Positions 26,578 to 33,403 of a stretch of DNA of 64,000 nt are shown one piece after another. A program made the translations under genes and the position numbers. The notes under the pieces were generated by a model. The model was not told the origin of the DNA, searched no databases, and worked only from the letters and a program-made list of their open reading frames with translations. Position 1 is the stretch's first letter; every line of letters begins with the position of its first letter. Origin of the DNA: VGSG01 sp040756375 (lineage in GTDB: Bacteria; Desulfobacterota; Desulfomonilia; Desulfomonilales; Desulfomonilaceae); the NCBI GenBank assembly GCA_040756375.1, contig JBFLZC010000002.1:310001-374000 (forward strand), written 5' to 3'.

Positions 26578-27747
26578 CTAGTCATCCAGGCTTCTTGACA
26601 AGGCAGTGAGCACTGTCCAATTCGTTCCGCCGTAGGCCGTGGTCAGCGCACGGCGCACTTCTTTGGGAACCTGGTGTTCGCCCGCGTCACCTCTGATCTG
26701 CAGGGCCGCTTCCCACACGCGAAGCATGGCCGATGCGCCAATACAATTTGTAGAGAGGACACCGCCGGAAGGATTCACGGGTATGGGGCCGTCTATCTCT
26801 GTCCGTTTCTCCTCGATTAGCTTGAATCCCTCTCCAGGACCGCACAATTCCAGATCTTCATACCAAACCATCTCTGCCCAGGTGGCCGGCTCATAGATCT
26901 CGAATACATCGAAGTAGTCAGCCGGTTTGTTCACGCCCAGCTGCTTGTAGACTCGGGCTGCACTAGTCCTGGAAAAGATCGGTTTTGTGGTGGTCACGTC
27001 TCGCCAGTCCAGCTCGAACTGTTCGTTGTGGGCAGTATCCATCGCCCTGATCCAGACGGGATTTTTGCAACGATCTTTAGCAGTCTTCTCATCGGCCAAG
27101 ATCATGGCGCAGGCCCCGTTCGATGCCGGGCACATGTCCAACATCCGAATCGGATAAGCGAGCATCCTCGAATTGAGGGCATCCTCAACGGTGATATCAA
27201 GCTTGAGGTGCGCGTATTTGTTCTTCCGGGCGTTCTGACGTGCTTTTACGGCAACCATAGCCGAGTGTATCTCCGTGGCCCCCCACGCGGCCATGTACGA
27301 AGTCCCCATCATGGCGAAGTAACCCACAGCAGCTCCGGCCATGGAACGTCCGTAGAGAGGATGAGCCACCCCGCTGAGAATGGCCCCGGTGTCACCTTCT
27401 TCCTGCTTCTCGAAGCCAATACAAAGGACCGTGTCGAACAGGCCGCTGGCAACATGATGCGCACCGGCGCAGACAATTGTGGCGCCGACCGTTCCCCCGG
27501 TGGTAATTTTGAGTCCCGGTTTGCCGTAGGCCCCGGTTCCGTCCACGAGCCAACAGTCGGTCATATGCGTGCCTTCGAAGAATTCCATATTTCCAACCAG
27601 CACTGTGTCGATCTCGTCAATTGTCATCCGAGCGTCTTCCAGCGCCGCTCTAACAGCTTCATTGACCATTTCGACCTGGTTGACGTCATGCCTGCGAGCC
27701 GCGTGGTATGTCTGACCGCCACCGATTATCGCAACATTCCTTTTCAT
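26578..27747 (-). CDS. Thiolase-fold protein, SCP-x/Ltp2-like, type II copy 1 (no N-terminal Cys)
   Basis: A 389-residue paralogue of the protein at 21464. It shares KITTGGT, YHVASG/HHVASG, LAYPI, PVNPSGGVLSTNCIGA and GPGEG. The nucleophile segment reads TTGGTVGAT (residues 82-90) without Cys, and the C-terminal Cys is also lost (YGGTNW). ATG 27747 follows AGGGG and slightly overlaps the region before the upstream stop. With both thiolase cysteines missing, a structural or aldolase-type role is more likely than thiolysis. Confidence 0.85.
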   Translation of the reverse strand: MKRNVAIIGGGQTYHAARRHDVNQVEMVNEAVRAALEDARMTIDEIDTVLVGNMEFFEGTHMTDCWLVDGTGAYGKPGLKITTGGTVGATIVCAGAHHVASGLFDTVLCIGFEKQEEGDTGAILSGVAHPLYGRSMAGAAVGYFAMMGTSYMAAWGATEIHSAMVAVKARQNARKNKYAHLKLDITVEDALNSRMLAYPIRMLDMCPASNGACAMILADEKTAKDRCKNPVWIRAMDTAHNEQFELDWRDVTTTKPIFSRTSAARVYKQLGVNKPADYFDVFEIYEPATWAEMVWYEDLELCGPGEGFKLIEEKRTEIDGPIPVNPSGGVLSTNCIGASAMLRVWEAALQIRGDAGEHQVPKEVRRALTTAYGGTNWTVLTALSRSLDD

Positions 27748-27757
27748 GCACGCGCCC

Positions 27758-28906
27758 CTATTCTCTGCCAAGAACGATCACGCACTGGTGTTGGCCGCAG
27801 AACCCACTATGCCCCTGCGCCACCGCAATCCTTGGATTGTGTACCTGATGCCCTTCGGCATCGCCTCTGAGCTGGAGCGCCGCTTCTGCCACCCGATTGA
27901 GGCCTGCAACGTTGGCCGGCACTCCGGAGAGGAGTCCGCCGGAAGGATTGACAGGCAGATCTCCGTCGATTGCGGTGAATCCGGAATCGATCAGACGGCC
28001 CGCTTCACCGCGAGGACAAATCCCCAGGCCTTCCAGCCACAGGAGTTCCTGATAGGAGAATTCCTCTCCCAGTTCGATGACGTCGATATCCCGCGCCGGA
28101 TCGGTGATCCCTGCCATTCTGTAGGCCCGAGCCGCGGCCTGCTCCAAGGCCCGGCACTCGGACAGGTCTCGATCGCCGAGGTAGTGAGCATCATAAGAGG
28201 TGCCTAAACCCAGCACCCAGACTGGAGATGGGGTGATCCTTTTCGCCTTCTCTTCAGACGCCATGATCAGGGCAACAGCGCCGTCCGTGTCGGGCGCGAT
28301 GTCCATCTCCCTCAGAGGAGCCGCCACGACCGGCGCAGCGAGCACTTCCTCTATCGTGTAGCGGCCCTTGTTGTGGGCAACCGGGTTGTGCAAGGCGTTG
28401 GCAAGGTTTTTCACCACCACCTTAGCAATCTGGCGATCGGTAATATGGCGCGCGTGCATGTAGCGGGCCGCCTGGAGAGCCGCGGCCGACGTGAAGTCAA
28501 GTCCCAAAAGTCTCGTATAGATCGGGTCGAAAGCAGTATTGTTAACGATATTACGGCTAGTTTGAGACATCTTGGTGTGAGCCAGTACCAAGGTACAGTC
28601 AAATTCACCGGACAGAATACCTATGGCCGCATAGTACACAGCCGTAGATCCGTCCATTGCCATCTTTTCTTCGTTGCGCAAGTGTCCGCCGATCACATCG
28701 GTGATCCCGATGTCCGATATGGTCTGGCCGTCCCAGATGTCATGGGAACAGCTGATAGCGTTATCGATGTCACGTTCGATGGTAAGTCCCGTGTCACCCA
28801 GCGCCTGCGCAATAACCTCATAGGCCATTTCCGAATAGTTGACATCAGCCCGTTTCGGACTGAACTTCGTTTGAGCAACTCCTACAATGGCAACTCTTTC
28901 CGACAT
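27758..28906 (-). CDS. Thiolase-fold protein, SCP-x-like, type I copy 1 (no N-terminal Cys)
   Basis: A 382-residue paralogue of the protein at 22634. The nucleophile region reads MAMDGSTAVYYA (residues 82-93) with no Cys; the C-terminal FCGQHQCV is kept. ATG 28906 follows AGGTGG; GTG 28915 is a weaker option. It starts 9 bases after the ordinary thiolase gene and heads module 1 (type I, type II, DUF35, DUF35). Confidence 0.85.
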   Translation of the reverse strand: MSERVAIVGVAQTKFSPKRADVNYSEMAYEVIAQALGDTGLTIERDIDNAISCSHDIWDGQTISDIGITDVIGGHLRNEEKMAMDGSTAVYYAAIGILSGEFDCTLVLAHTKMSQTSRNIVNNTAFDPIYTRLLGLDFTSAAALQAARYMHARHITDRQIAKVVVKNLANALHNPVAHNKGRYTIEEVLAAPVVAAPLREMDIAPDTDGAVALIMASEEKAKRITPSPVWVLGLGTSYDAHYLGDRDLSECRALEQAAARAYRMAGITDPARDIDVIELGEEFSYQELLWLEGLGICPRGEAGRLIDSGFTAIDGDLPVNPSGGLLSGVPANVAGLNRVAEAALQLRGDAEGHQVHNPRIAVAQGHSGFCGQHQCVIVLGRE

Positions 28907-28915
28907 TACATCCAC

Positions 28916-30100
28916 CTACACTCGCTCGAATATGGTAGCGATACCCTGCCCGCCTCCAATACAGAGGGTAGCCATTCCGTATCGACCCCCAATCCTCTTG
29001 AGTTGACGTAGCGCCGCAAGCGTGAGCCGGCCGCCGGACATGCCATTGGGATGCCCAAAGGCTATTGCTCCCCCGTTCGGATTCCACTTTTCCGGATCTA
29101 TCTCGTGTCCTTCCCGTTCCAGGATCTTCATGACGGCCAGAGTCTGCGAGGCAAAGGCCTCATTGCACTCAACCACGTCCATTTGCCCGAGCGTTAACCC
29201 GGTCCGTTCGAGAACCTTCTTGATCGCGAGCACCGGTGCAATGCCCATGTATTTGGGCTCCCGCGCGGCCAATGCACAGCCCACAAACCTACCCAAAGGT
29301 TTCAAGCCCAATTCATCACATTTCTCGCGGGCCATTACGAGGATTGCTACTCCGCCGTCGTTCATTCCGGAGGAGGTGCCGGCAGTGACTGTGCCGTCCT
29401 TTTTGAAAGCGGGCTTCAAGCCCGCGAGTTTGTCGAGAGACGTTCGACGAGGGTGCTCATCCCGATCAAACTTGACAGGATCGCCCTTATTCTGGGGAAC
29501 TTCTACGGGGACAATCTCATCATCAAAGTAGCCAGCCTCAATGGCCGCGAACGCTCTTTCCTGGCTGCGTAAGCCGAATCGGTCCTGTTCCTCTCGTGAT
29601 ATCTGAAATTCGTCAGCGAGGATTTCCGCGATAATTCCCATAGGGATGTCGGTTTCGGCGTCAGGTCCGACTTGCCGGAGAATCCAGGCTGGAGGAGCGA
29701 GGGAAAACGGTTGTTTTTGGCGTTCCATCATGTATGGCTGAGTGCTCCAACTCTCGCAGCCTCCGGCAATGTACACGTCGCCAAAGCCGGCCAGGATGTT
29801 TGCCGCCGCTGTGTTGAGGCTCTGAAGCGACGACCCGCACTGCCTTTCGACAGTTTGGCCCGGAATTGAAACGGGAAATCCTGCCTTCAGAACAGCCCAC
29901 CGAGCAATGTTGACCGCTGCGTTGTTGGTGCACGCATGGCCTATAATCACGTCGTCCACCAGCACGGGACTGATGCCGGTCTTTTCCAGAAGCCCTTTCA
30001 GGGCAAACGCGGCCAACTCCTCAGGCCGGAACCCGGAGAGCGAGCCACCCATGCGTCCTATGGGAGTCCTGACTCCGTCTACAATTGCAACTTCTCTCAC
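28916..30100 (-). CDS. Acetyl-CoA acyltransferase (thiolase, full catalytic set)
   Basis: A canonical thiolase with nucleophile Cys in ERQCGSSLQ, NEAFASQ, GGAIAFGHPNGMSGGR and the C-terminal LCIGGGQG. It performs the last step of beta-oxidation. The frame is open to an ATG at 30145, but that codon lies at the edge of the operator at 30127-30144. GTG 30100 (VREVAIVDG) follows AAGGTGG and matches where family similarity begins, so it is preferred. The operator just upstream indicates control by the TetR protein independent of, or in addition to, the upstream promoter. Confidence 0.92.
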   Translation of the reverse strand: MREVAIVDGVRTPIGRMGGSLSGFRPEELAAFALKGLLEKTGISPVLVDDVIIGHACTNNAAVNIARWAVLKAGFPVSIPGQTVERQCGSSLQSLNTAAANILAGFGDVYIAGGCESWSTQPYMMERQKQPFSLAPPAWILRQVGPDAETDIPMGIIAEILADEFQISREEQDRFGLRSQERAFAAIEAGYFDDEIVPVEVPQNKGDPVKFDRDEHPRRTSLDKLAGLKPAFKKDGTVTAGTSSGMNDGGVAILVMAREKCDELGLKPLGRFVGCALAAREPKYMGIAPVLAIKKVLERTGLTLGQMDVVECNEAFASQTLAVMKILEREGHEIDPEKWNPNGGAIAFGHPNGMSGGRLTLAALRQLKRIGGRYGMATLCIGGGQGIATIFERV

Positions 30101-30126
30101 GACACCACCTTCGGGCATTTCGGATA

Positions 30127-30144
30127 TGACTGACATATCAGTCA
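30127..30144. promoter_or_regulatory. TetR/FadR-type operator, copy 3
   Basis: TGACTGACATATCAGTCA is a perfect 7+7 inverted repeat between the enoyl-CoA hydratase stop (30162) and the preferred thiolase start (30100). I see no strong -35/-10 pair next to it. It may regulate an internal promoter or act as a roadblock. Confidence 0.8.
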
Positions 30145-30161
30145 TATCAAACGCAAAAAAA

Positions 30162-30947
30162 TTATCGGCCTTTGAAAACAGGCTTTCGCTTCTCCAGAAA
30201 GGCCTTCATCCCTTCGACCCTGTCTTCCGTCCCGAAGCAGAGCGAGAAGCATTTGGCCTCTATGCTCAAACCGGTTCTCAGATCGGCCTGGATCCCGTGG
30301 TTCATGGAAGCCTTTGCCATATGCAATGCCACGGGGCTCTTCGCGGCAAGCTTTCGAGCCATCTCGGCGACCGCGGCGTCAAGTTGGTCCATGGGCACTA
30401 CCTTATTGACCAGCCCGATCCTGTACGCCTCAGCGGCTGAGATGTGATCTCCTGTGAGCACCAGCTCTTTCGCGTTGCCCATGCCTATCAATCTCGGGAG
30501 GCGCTGCGTGCCACCGTACCCCGGTATGATACCCAACTTGATCTCCGGAACACCCATTACGGCCTTGTCCGCCGCAATTCGAATGTCACAGCATAGGGCG
30601 AGTTCAGTGCCCCCTCCCAAGGCTATACCATTTATCCTGGCAATTACCGGCTTGAGGAAGTTCTCAATGTCCGTGCAAACATCCTGGCCTCGGGGAAGTT
30701 CGGTCAAAGTTGGCACGTAACTGCGGCCTTCGGCCATGACCGAGATATCTCCACCCGACACAAAGGCCTTATCGCCCGCGCCGGTCAAGACAACCACACG
30801 AATGGAGTCATCGCGCTCGATGTCGCCCAACGCATCTTCGATCTCCAGCATTGTCTGATATCGGATTGCGTTCAACACCTTGGGTCTGTCCACGGTGATA
30901 GTGGCGACGTATCCGTCCTTTGTCAGCTCGATGTCCTGATAATCCAT
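30162..30947 (-). CDS. Enoyl-CoA hydratase/crotonase
   Basis: A 261-residue crotonase-fold hydratase. The oxyanion-hole and catalytic Glu pair are seen in ALGGGTELALCCDIRIA and PEIKLGIIPGYGGTQRL, both with the glutamates of true hydratases. It adds water to a trans-2-enoyl-CoA. ATG 30947 follows a GGGGGGG run. It lies 15 bases after the hydroxyacyl-CoA dehydrogenase gene. Confidence 0.93.
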   Translation of the reverse strand: MDYQDIELTKDGYVATITVDRPKVLNAIRYQTMLEIEDALGDIERDDSIRVVVLTGAGDKAFVSGGDISVMAEGRSYVPTLTELPRGQDVCTDIENFLKPVIARINGIALGGGTELALCCDIRIAADKAVMGVPEIKLGIIPGYGGTQRLPRLIGMGNAKELVLTGDHISAAEAYRIGLVNKVVPMDQLDAAVAEMARKLAAKSPVALHMAKASMNHGIQADLRTGLSIEAKCFSLCFGTEDRVEGMKAFLEKRKPVFKGR

Positions 30948-30962
30948 GACAAACCCCCCCGA

Positions 30963-31853
30963 TCAGAACAGCTTGAACGGCTTTTTCGTCCCATCAGGCA
31001 TGTAATCATAGAAACCCTTACCGTTCTTGCGGCCCAATCTGCCCGCTTCGATCATCTTGCGGTAGAGTATATTGACTCTGTCCTGTTCCCTGTGCGTGTA
31101 CTCGAAGACTGCATCGCCCGCCATAGTGATGACATCAAAGCCACCAAAATCCGCCAGTTCGCAAGGACCCATAGGATGCCCCGCGCCCAGTTTCATGGCC
31201 GTGTCCACTTCTTCCGGAGTTGCGGTTCCCTCCAGCACGATCTGGGCCGCTTCCTGGTAAAGGAGTCCAAGCAAGCGATTGACGATGAAGCCAGGCACAT
31301 CCTTGGCCCTGACGGGAACCTTTTTCATGCTCCGGCAAACATCGAGCGTCGCGGCCACGGTTTCCTCGGAAACGCCGATGGGCAGCACCACTTCAACCAA
31401 TTTCATCACCGCCGCGGGATTGAAAAAGTGCGTCCCGATGCAACGGTCAGGACGCTTGGTCGCTCCGGCGATCGCGGTGACCGGAAGTACCGAAGTGTTG
31501 GTAGCCAAGATAGTATGATCGGGACATATCTTGTCCAATTGGGCAAAAACGCTCTTCTTGATATCCAGCTTCTCCGGTATGGCCTCTATGACAAAATCCG
31601 CGGCCTTAGCAGCGGCTTCAAGATCGGTTGTTGCGCTTATGCGCTCGGCGATCCTTGCCCCTTCTTCGGCAGTTATCTTGCCCTTTGCAACAAAGTGCTT
31701 CGCAATATTCTCTTTGATCTTTGCGACAGCGCTGTCGAGCATAGCTTGATCAACATCGTACATTCGGACGTTGTATCCGGCGAATGCAGCAGCCTGGGCA
31801 ATTCCGTGCCCCATCGTCCCGGACCCCAACACGGTCATGTTTTCTACGGGCAT
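30963..31853 (-). CDS. 3-hydroxyacyl-CoA (3-hydroxybutyryl-CoA) dehydrogenase
   Basis: A 296-residue NAD enzyme with Rossmann motif VLGSGTMGHGIA, catalytic His in THFFNPAAVMKLVEV, and GFIVNRLL. Stand-alone enzymes of this size oxidise short or medium 3-hydroxyacyl-CoAs. ATG 31853 follows GGAGGATAA. It forms a compact beta-oxidation set with the hydratase and thiolase downstream. Confidence 0.93.
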   Translation of the reverse strand: MPVENMTVLGSGTMGHGIAQAAAFAGYNVRMYDVDQAMLDSAVAKIKENIAKHFVAKGKITAEEGARIAERISATTDLEAAAKAADFVIEAIPEKLDIKKSVFAQLDKICPDHTILATNTSVLPVTAIAGATKRPDRCIGTHFFNPAAVMKLVEVVLPIGVSEETVAATLDVCRSMKKVPVRAKDVPGFIVNRLLGLLYQEAAQIVLEGTATPEEVDTAMKLGAGHPMGPCELADFGGFDVITMAGDAVFEYTHREQDRVNILYRKMIEAGRLGRKNGKGFYDYMPDGTKKPFKLF

Positions 31854-31891
31854 TGAACGTTATCCTCCACTCGCGTTCCTGCGCAGTCCAT

Positions 31892-32533
31892 TCAGGTCAT
31901 CGTTACTTTAACGAGACCATTGAGAAGAACCTGAACTACCTGGTCTACTGCCTCTTCTATGGGGAACTGCGTTTCATCAAAGTTGGGATTGTACAGGTAG
32001 TGTCGTATCAGGGCGTCAATAGCTCCATGAAAAATGTAAGAAGCAACCATCGGAGATATATCTTTATTGATCAAGCCCTTGCGCTGCCCTTCTCTTACCA
32101 GATCAGCCACTTCCTCAAAGAGACGGTTGTATAGCGCCTGATTCTCTTCATCGTAGAATCTGTCGAGACGTGGCAGATCCATTATCAGAACCTTCATCAG
32201 CGCCGGGTTGTGCCGAAAGCTTCTGAAAATATACTCTGCTACGCCTCTGAGCTTGGCGAGCGTGCCTTCCTCCTTGGCATTGATTCGTTCGATCCGCTTG
32301 AGCAAGTTGCTCCAGGCTTCCCGGAAGATGGTGACCAGGACCTCCTCTTTGCTTCGAAAATAGTAGTAGAAGACGCCTTGCGCCGCATCCACCCTCTTGA
32401 CAATGTCTGAGACTCGGCTATTGTAGTATCCATGCTCCGCGAAAACTTCTATTGCAGCCTGAATGATCAGACTTCGCTTCTGGGTAGCCGCGGTCTCCGT
32501 TGTGGCAGTACTTTCGGCCCTCTTTCCGTTCAT
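31892..32533 (-). CDS. TetR-family repressor, FadR/YsiA-like
   Basis: The 213-residue regulator has an N-terminal TetR helix-turn-helix (residues ~22-68: IIQAAIEVFAEHGYYNSRVS followed by VFYYYFRSKEEVL) and a helical ligand-binding half. Bacillus FadR, which has a similar N-terminus, releases DNA on binding long-chain acyl-CoA. ATG 32533 is chosen because an apparent upstream TTG start lies at the edge of the operator at 32554-32571. The gene is first in the minus-strand operon and carries the same operator on its own promoter, so it should be autoregulated. The inducer is probably an acyl-CoA of the pathway. Confidence 0.87.
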   Translation of the reverse strand: MNGKRAESTATTETAATQKRSLIIQAAIEVFAEHGYYNSRVSDIVKRVDAAQGVFYYYFRSKEEVLVTIFREAWSNLLKRIERINAKEEGTLAKLRGVAEYIFRSFRHNPALMKVLIMDLPRLDRFYDEENQALYNRLFEEVADLVREGQRKGLINKDISPMVASYIFHGAIDALIRHYLYNPNFDETQFPIEEAVDQVVQVLLNGLVKVTMT

Positions 32534-32553
32534 AATTGGTGCCCACCGCAATT

Positions 32554-32571
32554 TGATTGACGAGTCAGTCA
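32554..32571. promoter_or_regulatory. TetR/FadR-type operator, copy 4
   Basis: TGATTGACGAGTCAGTCA has one mismatch between arms. It lies one base from the -10 box on the minus strand, where it would overlap the transcription start of the TetR gene and the downstream operon. Confidence 0.82.
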
Positions 32572-32572
32572 A

Positions 32573-32601
32573 ATACTAGGGCAGCCCTGCACCCTTGTCA
32601 A
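32573..32601 (-). promoter_or_regulatory. Sigma-70 promoter for the tetR-led operon
   Basis: On the minus strand TTGACA (32601-32596), a 17-base spacer and TAGTAT (32578-32573) form a near-consensus promoter. The same -10/operator spacing occurs at 4011-4063 and 4347-4395. Confidence 0.75.
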
Positions 32602-32892
32602 GAAAAAAATCGAGAGCTCTTGAATCTGATGTCCGATGCTGTGGTCGGGAGCTGAAGCCTCAGTTCCACGCCACACGTGGTCTCACGCTTGAGAAACCGA
32701 CCGGTGAGGCGGTTCGGTGTAATCCTAAGTAACGTGCCTGGACTTTCCCTACCGGACTACCTGATTAGGTGTCCATCAGTGGGTGCATCTCCGCGTTCCT
32801 CTTCCTGGGAAGGAGGTCCCCCGTGCCGGCCAGGTTATCGGGAACAGGAGCGAATCAGGGCGCAAACCTTACGATGAAATTTCCTTTTCTGG
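32602..32892. other. Intergenic region left of the island
   Basis: Between the tetR promoter and the first tRNA-Glu-like repeat I see no convincing gene or RNA. Short frames here lack ribosome binding sites and recognisable similarity. The same holds for 33013-33403. Confidence 0.5.
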
Positions 32893-33012
32893 AAGGGCCC
32901 TTTGGGGCGCCCTGAAGAAATAGCTTAAGAAACTGCTTGAAGTATTGAGCGCATGGCATTTCCTGTGATGTAGGCTAGTTAAGCTGCCAGTCCCAAGGGG
33001 GATCTAATCCCC
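32893..33012 (-). repeat. tRNA-Glu-associated repeat, copy A
   Basis: On the plus strand the copy begins with GGGCCCTTTGGGGCGCCCTG (a terminator-like hairpin), then AAGAAATAGCTTAAGAAACT, and ends in CAGTCCCAAGGGGGATCTAA. Copies B (47438) and C (55575) share this layout. On the minus strand the last part resembles a tRNA-Glu T-arm and acceptor end, here strongly degraded. It marks the left boundary of the accessory region. Confidence 0.6.
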
Positions 33013-33403
33013 GTCTCGGCCTCGAGAACCGGCAATGCTCCGCCCGTGAAACAAGTCCAGCGAGCGAACACCACGCTCCATGCCGCGGTGGGGACGGCCG
33101 GGGACCACGATGCACTAAACAGGAGCCATAGAGCGATGCCATGAGAGAACAGCCAACGTGTGGCCAGAGCAATGCATTTCCTCCGAATTCCGCCATCTGC
33201 AGCGATAAATCCAGTCCCTCGAAGTCCTCCGTTCAACTCTAGTCGTGTCGGCTGCCGTGCTTTCCCTATTTCCGCGATGATCGAGGAGCAACCATTGAAT
33301 TCGCAGATAGATGTCAAGGTCCCTGCGGACTTTTGCACCTTCATACCGGCCTTTAGGCTCTCCTTGCTAACTTCGACTCAGCCTCCAATCCTGCACACAT
33401 GAA

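Noticed and set aside
28373..29011. A 212-codon plus-strand frame opposite two thiolase-type genes
   Set aside because: It overlaps two well-supported minus-strand genes and has no family features.
32975..33344. Short minus-strand frames between repeat A and the giant gene
   Set aside because: Biased composition, no ribosome binding site, and partial overlap with the repeat.
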